Source: Bacillota bacterium
GTDB taxonomy: Bacteria > Bacillota > Clostridia > Lachnospirales > Lachnospiraceae
Length of the DNA: 32,451 nt
NCBI GenBank assembly: GCA_023393095.1
Contig: JAEWMT010000085.1
Span: 1-32,451 of the forward strand
Reading direction: 5' to 3'
Below the pieces are notes generated by a model, which was not told the origin of the DNA, searched no databases, and saw only the letters and a list, made by a program, of their open reading frames with translations. This document shows, in pieces, positions 14,516 to 22,464 of this stretch (position 1 is its first letter; each line of letters begins with the position of its first letter). Position numbers and translations under genes: made by a program.

Positions 14516-15972
14516 TGAATGATTGGGAACGATTAGGCATAGACCCTACATCGGATGCTTCCATGATTAAAAAAGCATATGCAAAACAACTAAAAATAAA
14601 TCGTCCAGAGGATGATCCGCAGGGATATCAGGAGCTTCGGGAAGCATATGAAAGGTTGTTAAAATATGTGAAGAATAATGCTCTCTATTCTAATATAGAA
14701 ACCCTGCAAAATCCAGAAGATACTAAAAATGTAGAAACACTAAAATATGAGGGTAAAGAAGAGAATAATTCTGAAGTTCATATTAATTATAACCAAGAAA
14801 ATTCGGACCATGGAAGTCAAAATCCTACTTCATCGTATCATATGAAGAATTATAAGCTTTATCAAAATGTAGAAACCCTAAAAGACGAAGATAACGATGA
14901 GAGCAATTGGGAAACGCATATTAATTTTAACCAAGCAGATCCTGAGCCTGAAGTTCAAAATCTAAATTTGAGACCAGATAATCATTCTATGAGTAATAAC
15001 GATGTCGACCGTGAAATCAATAAGTTTTTTGATAAGGTACTAGAACTGTATCATGATTTTTATCAAAGACTTGAGCTTAGATACTGGGAAGAATTATTAA
15101 ATAATGTTATCATATGGAATCTGGATGCAAAGGAAATTGTAAATAGAAGCATGCTTGAATTCTTATCAAGGAACTTTTTATTACCTAGGGATATATGGAA
15201 ATTTCTGAATCGTTATTTTGAATGGAGCACTCAGGAAGAATATATAAGAAATACTTATAATAGAGCCTTTGCTGAATATCTTTTCCTTCAAATCGGGAAT
15301 GAAAGAGTCCCCCGCTATTGTTACTTTGATAGAAGGTTAAATATTAATTATGAGGAGTATGTTTATTATCGGGAATCAGCATTTATGGCTCTGTTGAATT
15401 GTGAGTTAAATAGCGCGGATACATATCTTAATAAAGCTGCCGAACTTTTTTCAGGAGATCCGGATCTTTTTTGTCTTTGGGGAGAGTTGTGCATACGAAT
15501 CAAGGACTACCAAAGGGCGGAATATGAATTTCAAGCTGCTCTCGCAATAAACTCAAATGACATATATATTTATTATTACATAGCAAATGTTTATTATAAT
15601 GCAGCACTCTATATGAAGGCTCTTAAAATATATAATATGATTAACAATTCAGGTCAGTATAATTATGAGCTTATGACTCTAATAGGTAAATGTTATCTTA
15701 AGATGTGTAAGTTCAAAAAAGCAAAAAAGATATTTCTTGACAACTTAAGAATCAATCCTTCAGACAGTGAATTAAAAGAATGTCTTGAACAAATTAGTCA
15801 AAACAGTCATTTAGGAACCGGACGTTTGGTTGCAAAGCGAATAATGATTGTTATACTTATATTATTAGGCTTGATACTGATTGCAACCCCTGTCACCAAC
15901 ATAAGGGGTAAAATAATTATAGTAGGATTACTTGGCGGTCTTTTAACCAAAGCATCACGTAGAAAAAGATGA
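14515..15972 (+). CDS. Membrane-anchored J-like co-chaperone with TPR repeats
   Basis: This 485-aa protein is the likely partner of the HscC-like Hsp70, whose stop overlaps its start (TAATG). Residues 1-52 form a J-like domain (WERLGIDPTSDASMIKKAYA ... GYQELREAYERL), but the HPD tripeptide that normally triggers Hsp70 ATPase is replaced by Arg30-Pro31-Glu32. DjlB/DjlC-type partners of HscC diverge similarly. Residues about 60-160 are a low-complexity acidic linker containing a duplicated unit. Residues about 285-425 contain TPR-like helical pairs (LFCLWGELCIRIKDYQRAEYEFQAALAINSND). The tail has hydrophobic segments at about 441-460 and 465-476 and ends in RRKR, suggesting C-terminal membrane anchoring with most of the protein cytoplasmic. 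Confidence 0.78.
   Translation: MNDWERLGIDPTSDASMIKKAYAKQLKINRPEDDPQGYQELREAYERLLKYVKNNALYSNIETLQNPEDTKNVETLKYEGKEENNSEVHINYNQENSDHGSQNPTSSYHMKNYKLYQNVETLKDEDNDESNWETHINFNQADPEPEVQNLNLRPDNHSMSNNDVDREINKFFDKVLELYHDFYQRLELRYWEELLNNVIIWNLDAKEIVNRSMLEFLSRNFLLPRDIWKFLNRYFEWSTQEEYIRNTYNRAFAEYLFLQIGNERVPRYCYFDRRLNINYEEYVYYRESAFMALLNCELNSADTYLNKAAELFSGDPDLFCLWGELCIRIKDYQRAEYEFQAALAINSNDIYIYYYIANVYYNAALYMKALKIYNMINNSGQYNYELMTLIGKCYLKMCKFKKAKKIFLDNLRINPSDSELKECLEQISQNSHLGTGRLVAKRIMIVILILLGLILIATPVTNIRGKIIIVGLLGGLLTKASRRKR
14728..14961 (+). repeat. Diverged direct duplication inside the J-like gene
   Basis: Two 96-bp units at 14728-14823 and 14866-14961, 138 bp apart start to start, are related. Both start AATGTAGAAAC and encode NVETLK...E.HIN.NQ...Q N. 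The duplication lengthens the linker between the J-like and TPR parts. Confidence 0.7.
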
Positions 15973-15998
15973 TTGTACTATGTAACTACGATCTGTAC

Positions 15999-16026
15999 TT
16001 GCAATTACTGGGATATATGATATAAT
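15999..16026 (+). promoter_or_regulatory. Extended -10 promoter of the ABC-F leader
   Basis: TTGCAA at 15999-16004 and TATAAT at 16021-16026 have a 16-bp spacer, and a TG one base before the -10 box makes an extended -10. Transcription from about 16033 would give a leader of about 520 nt before the ABC-F start. Confidence 0.65.
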
Positions 16027-16141
16027 TTACAAAAGCAATAGGCAATTGCGTACTATATAGTCTTTGTAATTGTATACAATAACTATAATTTATGAGTTTC
16101 TCAATTACCTATACAAAAACAAGTCAGAGAGGAACAATTCT

Positions 16142-16243
16142 GTGAAACCTACAACTAAGATTATAACAGTGAAACTTATCTCCGCGCAAAGACTACAATT
16201 GAAAAAAGTCGGCTATGTTTTGCTCGGAGGTTTCATTTCTTAA
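16142..16243 (+). CDS. Putative 33-aa leader peptide upstream of the ABC-F gene
   Basis: This small ORF starts at GTG 16142, nine bases after AGAGAGG (16126-16132), and stops at TAA 16241. The peptide begins MKPTTKIITVKLISAQRLQ and ends hydrophobic (YVLLGGFIS). Eight bases after its stop a 9-bp stem begins (GATGCCAAA 16251-16259 with TTTGGCATC 16312-16320), followed by three terminator hairpins. ABC-F resistance genes are often controlled by ribosome stalling on a leader peptide, and this ORF has the right position and ribosome site for that. Its expression and stalling are inferred. No homologue is recognised. Confidence 0.5.
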   Translation: MKPTTKIITVKLISAQRLQLKKVGYVLLGGFIS

Positions 16244-16250
16244 AATAGCT

Positions 16251-16320
16251 GATGCCAAATTCATTTGATAATTCTCCTGATGATTCATGAGGATTATTTT
16301 GAGCACCTCACTTTGGCATC
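16251..16320 (+). promoter_or_regulatory. Large stem-loop in the ABC-F leader
   Basis: GATGCCAAA (16251-16259) and TTTGGCATC (16312-16320) form a perfect 9-bp stem around 52 nt, which itself contains an inner hairpin built on TCCT/AGGA. No T run follows, so it is not a terminator. It could respond to a ribosome on the preceding small ORF. Confidence 0.5.
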
Positions 16321-16361
16321 CTAGTTTAAGAAGTAATGATCAGGATTGATTTATTGATTGT

Positions 16362-16396
16362 GACTGCAACAGCATTAGCCTGTCTGCAGTTTTTTT
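16362..16396 (+). terminator. Leader terminator hairpin 1
   Basis: GACTGCAACAG pairs with CTGT-C-TGCAGT (one bulged C) around CATTAGC, and seven Ts follow (16390-16396). It lies about 160 nt before the ABC-F start. Its 3' half CCTGTC (16379-16384) can instead pair with GACAGG (16464-16469) in hairpin 3. Confidence 0.7.
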
Positions 16397-16404
16397 ATGC
16401 AATG

Positions 16405-16433
16405 AAAAAGCGTTAGTGAAACTGACGGTTTTT
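16405..16433 (+). terminator. Leader terminator hairpin 2
   Basis: AAAAAGCGTTAG (16405-16416) pairs with CTGACGGTTTTT (16422-16433), one mismatch and one wobble, around TGAAA. It begins eight bases after the T run of hairpin 1. Confidence 0.65.
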
Positions 16434-16454
16434 CTTATTAAACAAGAATTCATT

Positions 16455-16502
16455 AAACTGTCGGACAGGTTTGCAGCCATTAACCTGATTCGGCAGTTTT
16501 TC
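16455..16502 (+). terminator. Leader terminator hairpin 3
   Basis: AAACTGTCG (16455-16463) pairs with CGGCAGTTT (16491-16499). An inner CAGGTT/AACCTG helix (16466-16471 with 16482-16487) extends it, and TTTTT follows. It ends about 50 bases before the ABC-F start codon. CTGTC-G-GACAG (16458-16468) is an alternative small hairpin. Confidence 0.65.
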
Positions 16503-16554
16503 ATTTAATTTTACCTATTAACTAGAAGGTTTAGAGAAAGGAAAGATAATAACT

Positions 16555-18444
16555 ATGATTTATCAAATCAATAACGGATGTGTGAATTACGCATCCGATA
16601 CCATACTTGATCATATTAATTTTGAAATAAGAAATACAGAGAAAATCGCAATTGTCGGTCGAAACGGTTGTGGAAAGACCACTTTGTTTAAGCTCATTGC
16701 TGGGATGCTTCCATTGAATCATATAGATAGCGATGAAAATAGCTGTATCAGAAAGGCAGTTAATACAACCATTGGTTTCTTACAGCAAATTAGTTTTGAG
16801 AATGAGAATTTAACAGTAAAAGAGGAGCTTTTAAAGGCTTATACAACCTTGCTTGAATGGAAGGCAAAGCTGGAACAGCTTTGTATCCAGATGGAAACAG
16901 ACCAGTCGAAGGAAGTACTGGAGAATTATTCAAAAACACTGGAACTTTTTGAGCGATTGGGAGGTTATACTTATCAATCGGAAATGGAAACCGTTGTTAC
17001 TAAGTTTGGATTTGCCCTTATAGATCTAAAACGACCCATAAAAAACTTTTCCGGTGGACAGAGAACGAAGCTGGCGTTCATTCGATTGCTGTTAAGTAAG
17101 CCCGATGTTTTACTGCTGGATGAACCTACGAATCATCTGGATCTGCCCACGATTGAATGGCTGGAACGATATTTGAAGCAGTATCCCAAAGCTGTCGTAA
17201 TCATTTCCCATGACAGAATGTTTCTAGATAAGATAGCAGATGTAACTTATGAAATCGAACATAGGAAGATGACACGATATCAGGGAAATTATTCGGCATT
17301 TGTAAAACAGAAGCGGTTAAATTGGGATAAGCAGCAAAAGGATTATCAATTGCAGCAAAAGGAAATTACAAGACTCATGACATTAATCGAAAAATATAAG
17401 CATCATCCGACTAAGGTAGCTATGACCAAATCCAAACTGAAGCAGATCGAACACATGAATCTTGTAGAAGCACCGGAAAAATATGACCTTAAGTCCTTTC
17501 ATGCAGAATTTAAGCCGTCAAGGGTGGGAGGGCAGGAGGTTCTAAAGGTAAACCGGCTTGTGATCGGCTATGACGAACCGCTATGTGAAGTGAGTTTTGA
17601 GCTCAAAAAAGGGCAGAGACTTGCAGTAATTGGTGAAAACGGGATTGGAAAATCGACGCTTCTGAAAACACTTGTGAGACAGGTTAATCAGCTTGAGGGA
17701 ACATTTTCTTATGGATATCAAATCGATCTGGGGTATTTTGACCAACAGCTTGCTCAGAATGAGAATGATAGGACCGTACTAGAGGATTTTTGCGAAGTGT
17801 TCCCTGATATACTTTTGTCCGAAGCTCGTTCTGCTCTTGGATGCTTCTTATTTACTCAGGACACAGTATATAAAAAGGTTTGTCAGCTGTCCGGTGGAGA
17901 AAGGGTTCGTTTGAGTCTTGCTAAGATTTTTAAGAAAAGACCCAATCTTCTTATTCTAGATGAACCGACGAATCATATGGACATTGTTGGGAAGGAAGCT
18001 CTGGAATCTATGCTCAAGAACTATGAAGGGACAGTTCTTTTCGTATCCCATGATCGGTATTTTGTGCAAAAAATTGCAGATTCGCTACTAGTATTTGAAA
18101 AGGATAAGGTAAATTATTATCCTTTTGGTTATCAGGAATATATAGAAAGAGTGCCAGCTTCTGCCAAAGTGAAAGCTTCCACTAATTTGGTAGGGCAGAC
18201 AAACACACGAAAAGCAGTTTCCAGTGGAAATGAGTGGGATAGAAAAGCTCTGGAAAGAAAGAAACAGGCAATGGAAAAGATAGAAATGATGGTAGAAGAG
18301 ACGGAAGAGGAGATTAAAAGACTAAAAGCATTGATGGAAAACCCGGAAATTGCCTGTGATTATACTAAACTGAGTGAAATTAATGATCAGTTGATAAGGG
18401 AAGAATGTAATCTGGAGGAGTATCTTAAGAATTATGTGGAGTAG
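16555..18444 (+). CDS. ABC-F family ATPase (ribosome-associated)
   Basis: This is a 629-aa protein with two ABC ATPase domains and no membrane segments, so it is an ABC-F translation or antibiotic-protection factor, not a transporter. Domain 1 has Walker A GRNGCGKT (35-42), signature FSGGQRTK and Walker B VLLLDEPTNHLD. Domain 2 has GENGIGKST (from about 360), LSGGERVR and LLILDEPTNHMD. Between them is the helical P-site tRNA interaction linker (KQQKDYQLQQKEITRLMTLI). The C-terminal 100 residues are a predicted coiled coil, as in Uup/YdiF/YfmR-type members. The ribosome site is AGAAAGGAAAG. The long leader with a small ORF and three terminators suggests induction by translation stress. Whether it confers resistance or is a housekeeping factor cannot be told from sequence. 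Confidence 0.88.
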   Translation: MIYQINNGCVNYASDTILDHINFEIRNTEKIAIVGRNGCGKTTLFKLIAGMLPLNHIDSDENSCIRKAVNTTIGFLQQISFENENLTVKEELLKAYTTLLEWKAKLEQLCIQMETDQSKEVLENYSKTLELFERLGGYTYQSEMETVVTKFGFALIDLKRPIKNFSGGQRTKLAFIRLLLSKPDVLLLDEPTNHLDLPTIEWLERYLKQYPKAVVIISHDRMFLDKIADVTYEIEHRKMTRYQGNYSAFVKQKRLNWDKQQKDYQLQQKEITRLMTLIEKYKHHPTKVAMTKSKLKQIEHMNLVEAPEKYDLKSFHAEFKPSRVGGQEVLKVNRLVIGYDEPLCEVSFELKKGQRLAVIGENGIGKSTLLKTLVRQVNQLEGTFSYGYQIDLGYFDQQLAQNENDRTVLEDFCEVFPDILLSEARSALGCFLFTQDTVYKKVCQLSGGERVRLSLAKIFKKRPNLLILDEPTNHMDIVGKEALESMLKNYEGTVLFVSHDRYFVQKIADSLLVFEKDKVNYYPFGYQEYIERVPASAKVKASTNLVGQTNTRKAVSSGNEWDRKALERKKQAMEKIEMMVEETEEEIKRLKALMENPEIACDYTKLSEINDQLIREECNLEEYLKNYVE

Positions 18445-18477
18445 AAAATGAACGAAATTGATTGATTAAATTTTATT

Positions 18478-18503
18478 AACCCACTACGCCATTGTAGTGG
18501 GTT
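18478..18503 (+). terminator. Hairpin after the ABC-F gene (repeat family)
   Basis: AACCCACTAC (18478-18487) and GTAGTGGGTT (18494-18503) form a perfect 10-bp stem with loop GCCATT, followed by GTTGCTAAAAAGGGAAGGG. The loop is identical to that at 23510-23515 although the stems differ. Confidence 0.75.
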
Positions 18504-18704
18504 GTTGCTAAAAAGGGAAGGGTAATTAATTATATATAAGGCACGAAATATTATATAATTTTATAGCTTTTTTCATTTAGAGCATAAGCAAACGAATTAG
18601 TTGCAGATTATTATAAAGAGAATATATGTATTGATAAAATTACATAATATGTTATTATTTGTATATTATATTTTAATAATTTAATACTCTAGGGGGTAAT
18701 ACGA

Positions 18705-20216
18705 TTGAAAAAGTATTTAAGAATTATTGCGGTGTGTTGTTTACTATTTTTGTTCATTCTAATGTCAGATTATAAAGGAGCATTAGCTAATTCGAACAAG
18801 TCTTCTACTACAATTGATCTCGATAATAGAACGAAACACATAGCATTTGATTTTGATATGCCAAAGGATGGAAAAATTAAACTTAATATCTCTGTTAAGG
18901 ATAGAGATACTATTCCGGGGATTTTAACATTTGCAATCCAAACGGGCTATTCCAAAGATTCAGAAAAAATTAAAGAGATTACCGGAATAACCAGCACAAA
19001 TGGAGTAACGGATCTAGAGATAGAGCTAAAGGAGGGACATTATTATTTCTATTATGAGCTTAGTAATTCTACGGGGAATTTATCGGATACTACCTTAGGA
19101 TTAAATTGTGAGGCTGAAATACTTCCGACAATACCGAATAATATATCAGATTTATCAGTACATAGCATTAATTCTTTTGACGATATTACGAAAGATGGAT
19201 ATAGTGAAATAAATTTTGGTGATGCTGCCCAGCAAATGGACTTGGTTTTACCCTTTACGGTAGATAAAGTGGGGGGGCTTTTGATTTCGTTGAAACAATC
19301 AAGCTATTATGAAACTTTAGAGGCAGGAATATATCAGGATAAAGAGTGTACCAAACCCGTGGGCAAAAGCTTTCAACTAAATGCCATTGATAAATCAACG
19401 GATATAGAAAGGCCAATACCAGAGAAAGGTACTTATTATATTAAATTTACGTATAACAATGAGAATCCAAGTGGTATAACCACTTTTAATGTAAAGCTGT
19501 ATTCAATAAGCAATGAAGAAAGAACTTTATCAGTTGGCAAGTACACGATAGCATATCAAGCATCTGAGGATGATAAAATAATATATAAAATTGATGTAAA
19601 GAAAACGAAATTATTAAAATTTTTCCTCACTCCCTATGATAATTCAAATGGTGGAAGTGTATATTTTCGACTTCTAGACGAAAACAAGAAACAGTTAACA
19701 AATAATAGTTATGTTGTTAGTGATCTGAATGATGAAAAACAATATGTTCCGATTGTTAAATATTATACGGTTAAAAAAGGCACTTATTATCTAGAGATTA
19801 AAGCTGATTGTTCCATATATCAATTAGTAAGCGAGGGTATTGATGTGGACAAACAAGCAGGTTCCAGTAAATCTAAGGCAAAATTATTAAAAATTAAGGG
19901 TCAAGCTTTAGAAAGTCATTTTATAATTTCAGATAGTACCTCAAAAGTTGACTGGTATAAGTTTGCTGTTACTAAATCAGATCAAAATGTTGATTTTTCC
20001 ATAGGTTATATGCTTGATGGAGATCTTGAATTTCAAATATTAAATTCTAAGGGAAAAGTATTATATGATAGCAGTAAAAATTTAGCATGTTCGGAAGGAT
20101 ACTATTATCATTGGGTCGGAAGAAAGTATTCGAAAGGAACCTACTATATCAAGGTTCGGAAGGGCAGTAAGAGTAGCTCCTTTGATTATGTTGTAGTATT
20201 AAAAAAATTGATTTAA
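18705..20216 (+). CDS. Secreted protein of four beta-sandwich modules, PPC-like C-terminus
   Basis: This is a 503-aa exported protein. TTG 18705 follows AGGGGGT by seven bases and opens a signal peptide (hydrophobic core IIAVCCLLFLFILM, cleavage probably near ALANS). The mature protein has four beta-rich modules, each ending with the same edge strand: EGHYYFYYEL, KGTYYIKFTY, KGTYYLEIKA and KGTYYIKVRK. The last (about 400-503) matches the bacterial pre-peptidase C-terminal (PPC) domain (VDWYKFAVTKSDQNVDFSI ... LEFQILNSKGKVLYD). No catalytic domain is attached. It lies 30 bases upstream of an Agr-like two-component system and is probably co-transcribed. It could be a surface ligand-binding protein or part of the signal input, which is a guess. 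Confidence 0.65.
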   Translation: MKKYLRIIAVCCLLFLFILMSDYKGALANSNKSSTTIDLDNRTKHIAFDFDMPKDGKIKLNISVKDRDTIPGILTFAIQTGYSKDSEKIKEITGITSTNGVTDLEIELKEGHYYFYYELSNSTGNLSDTTLGLNCEAEILPTIPNNISDLSVHSINSFDDITKDGYSEINFGDAAQQMDLVLPFTVDKVGGLLISLKQSSYYETLEAGIYQDKECTKPVGKSFQLNAIDKSTDIERPIPEKGTYYIKFTYNNENPSGITTFNVKLYSISNEERTLSVGKYTIAYQASEDDKIIYKIDVKKTKLLKFFLTPYDNSNGGSVYFRLLDENKKQLTNNSYVVSDLNDEKQYVPIVKYYTVKKGTYYLEIKADCSIYQLVSEGIDVDKQAGSSKSKAKLLKIKGQALESHFIISDSTSKVDWYKFAVTKSDQNVDFSIGYMLDGDLEFQILNSKGKVLYDSSKNLACSEGYYYHWVGRKYSKGTYYIKVRKGSKSSSFDYVVVLKKLI

Positions 20217-20246
20217 ATGTAAAAATGCTTACCAGGGGGTGTAACC

Positions 20247-20984
20247 ATACTAAAGATAGCTATTTGTGATGATCTGCCGAGAGAATTGGAAAACATTCAC
20301 GCATTTATAACAGAATACCTTACCATTCATAAATTGGATGCAGAAGTTGAAAAGTTCTCTCACCCTGACCAATTGCTGAACGTCACTGAATCCAAAAACT
20401 TTCAGCTCTACATATTAGATATCGTCATGCCCATGGTAAGTGGCATTGAGCTAGGCAAAGAAATCCGTCGATTTGACCGTGAGACCCAAATTATCTATAT
20501 CACTACCGAGCCTCAGTTTGCTTTGCAAGCTTATGCTGCAAGTCCCATTAACTATTTGGTTAAGCCAATCGATAAACAGCAGCTGTTTGATACACTCTCT
20601 TTTGCACTCTTGAAAATAGACCTATCCAAAGAACGGACGTTTACTGTTAAGACACCTGAGAGCCTGCGAGTACTCAATCTATCTGAAATCCTATGCAGCG
20701 AATACCGTAATCATGGAGCTATCTTTACCCTGACAAATGGTGAGGAGGTAATGAGCCGTACATTTCGGGAAAGTTTTAAAGAATATAATATGCCCATTCT
20801 AAAGGATAATCGGTTTTTACAATGTCACATCTCGTATCTCATAAATATGCGGTGGGTGGAATGCTTTGCCAAGGATAGCTTTACCCTATTTGGTGGAAAA
20901 GTTGTTCCCATTGCCGCAAAGCAATACTCTGCGGTACGAGATCAATACATGGATTTTCTTATGGCTAAGGAGAAGAATAGATGA
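20247..20984 (+). CDS. LytTR response regulator (AgrA/ComE-type) with apparent ATA start
   Basis: This is a 245-aa response regulator. The conserved first strand and acid pocket (LKIAICDD) are encoded from 20250, but the only codon at the right place is ATA 20247, six bases after AGGGGGT (20234-20240). No in-frame ATG, GTG or TTG lies between that ribosome site and TTG 20286, which would begin at residue 14 and remove Asp8/Asp9. Phosphoacceptor Asp58 (LYILDIVMP) and Lys106 (NYLVKPI) are intact. Residues about 130-240 are a LytTR DNA-binding domain. The gene overlaps the kinase by four bases. Translation from AUA is rare and weak, so expression may be low, or the gene may have lost an ATG by one G-to-A change. 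Confidence 0.85.
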   Translation: MLKIAICDDLPRELENIHAFITEYLTIHKLDAEVEKFSHPDQLLNVTESKNFQLYILDIVMPMVSGIELGKEIRRFDRETQIIYITTEPQFALQAYAASPINYLVKPIDKQQLFDTLSFALLKIDLSKERTFTVKTPESLRVLNLSEILCSEYRNHGAIFTLTNGEEVMSRTFRESFKEYNMPILKDNRFLQCHISYLINMRWVECFAKDSFTLFGGKVVPIAAKQYSAVRDQYMDFLMAKEKNR

Positions 20985-22267
20985 ATTCACTATTTCCCGA
21001 TATCTTACGAGCGCTTATATCCACCACTGCCAATGTTTTGTTGATGATTGTCCTTTTGCAACCAAAATACTCCAAGAAGGTGACGTTTCTTACCATGCTT
21101 GGCATTTTGTGTCTAGATTTGGGTACGGCAGTTTTCTGTTACCTCAGTGGAAATCTAACCTTGTTGGCAAAAATTGATATGGTTTTATTTGCTGTATTGT
21201 GCTTTGCAGTACGACCTTTATTCAAAGATACCTTTATGCAGTGGCTGTTCAGTTATCTGACGGTACAAAATATCAGTGATACCGTAATAGTGTTAAGCTT
21301 CGTCATTTCAAGAAGATTACCATATCCAATCTATGCTAACTCAATATTGCGTATTATCCTGTTTGGTGCATTTCTGCTAATTCTGTTACGTTTTGTTCGT
21401 CCCTTATACCGGCAGGCAGTGGAGCATTGGACGGCATATTTCGCTGTGGCACTGGGGGTTTATGTTACCTTTACCTATTATGTTCTTTGCACAGAGGATA
21501 TTGTCGCCACCCTTACTGAACAGGCAGTGCCGATGCTTTTGCTGATTTTTATCGAACTAGCATCATATAGCTCCATTTTTCTTTCACTTAAATATCTTCA
21601 GCAAGAGTATCGGGTGAAAGAGGAGAATCATAAAATGCAGACGGAACGAGAATATCTGCAATTAGCAGCCGACAATATGTCAGAACGGCTTAAACTAATG
21701 GAGGAGGTATCTGTGCAGAATAGCCGTGCCGCCCATGACCGTCGTCATTTTAACAATATGCTTTTAGAGTTTTTGGAGCAAGGGGAAAACAATGAGGCTG
21801 TCGCGCTGCTGAAAAAACATAATCAGGCAACTCCCAAGATTAGTAAGGTCTACTGCCAAAACCATTTAGTCAATGCCTCTGTCTGCCATTATGTAAAGCT
21901 TGCAGAGCAATCCGGCATTCTCACACAGATCGAACTGGATATTCCAAGTGAACTTTCGGTGAACTCCTTAGAACTTTCTATGGTGGTATCTAATCTTTTG
22001 GAAAATGCCATAATGGCTAGTTTGAAGAAATCGAGTGGTAAACAGTCTTTTATCAATTTTAACTGCCGTAATGTTGGGCGCTTGCTTCTAGAAATGGAAA
22101 ATCCCTGTCCGGAGGATACCATACTTGACGAAAACGGCTATCCCGTCACCCTTGAAGAGGGTCACGGCATAGGGAGTAAAAGTGTGATTGCGTTTGCTAA
22201 GAAATATGATGGTGAGCTAATGTATCAAATTGAAAACAAGGTGTTTCGAGTTCGGCTTTTGGTGTGA
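20981..22267 (+). CDS. GHKL sensor histidine kinase (AgrC-like)
   Basis: This is a 428-aa membrane kinase, partner of the LytTR regulator with which it overlaps (ATGA). About six hydrophobic segments fill residues 1-205. A helical linker follows, with the phosphoacceptor His252 in AHDRRHFNNML. The GHKL ATPase domain has N box VVSNLLENAIMASL and G box GHGIGSKSVIAFAKKYDG. AgrC-type kinases usually sense a cyclic peptide made with AgrB and AgrD, but neither gene is present nearby, so the signal is unknown. A terminator follows. Confidence 0.9.
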   Translation: MNSLFPDILRALISTTANVLLMIVLLQPKYSKKVTFLTMLGILCLDLGTAVFCYLSGNLTLLAKIDMVLFAVLCFAVRPLFKDTFMQWLFSYLTVQNISDTVIVLSFVISRRLPYPIYANSILRIILFGAFLLILLRFVRPLYRQAVEHWTAYFAVALGVYVTFTYYVLCTEDIVATLTEQAVPMLLLIFIELASYSSIFLSLKYLQQEYRVKEENHKMQTEREYLQLAADNMSERLKLMEEVSVQNSRAAHDRRHFNNMLLEFLEQGENNEAVALLKKHNQATPKISKVYCQNHLVNASVCHYVKLAEQSGILTQIELDIPSELSVNSLELSMVVSNLLENAIMASLKKSSGKQSFINFNCRNVGRLLLEMENPCPEDTILDENGYPVTLEEGHGIGSKSVIAFAKKYDGELMYQIENKVFRVRLLV

Positions 22268-22299
22268 GCTTAGACAATGTTCATTTATCAATAGAGAAA

Positions 22300-22350
22300 T
22301 TTAAGTGAATATAAGTTTTTAAGTGTAAAAATGAGTCTTTTAAGTGTAAA
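22300..22350. promoter_or_regulatory. Direct repeats TTTAAGTG(TAAA), possible LytTR-type site
   Basis: TTTAAGTG occurs at 22300-22307, 22318-22325 and 22339-22346. The last two continue as TTTAAGTGTAAA and are 21 bp apart, the spacing typical of LytTR direct-repeat sites. A related TTTAAATGTAAAAATG lies at 20212-20227 just before the LytTR regulator. The sites overlap a terminator stem, so chance is possible. Confidence 0.35.
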
Positions 22351-22362
22351 GGCTCATTTTTT
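22327..22362 (+). terminator. Terminator after the Agr-like kinase
   Basis: AAAAATGAG (22327-22335) pairs with CTCATTTTT (22353-22361), followed by further T. The stem is 9 bp with a 17-nt loop. Confidence 0.75.
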
Positions 22363-22464
22363 CTTGGTAGATGATATTCTTGGGTAAGATGTGTAAAAAT
22401 CTGCTTATACTACAGCATATGGGGTATATTAAAGTTTGAACTAAAATTTAAGGAGAATTTATCC

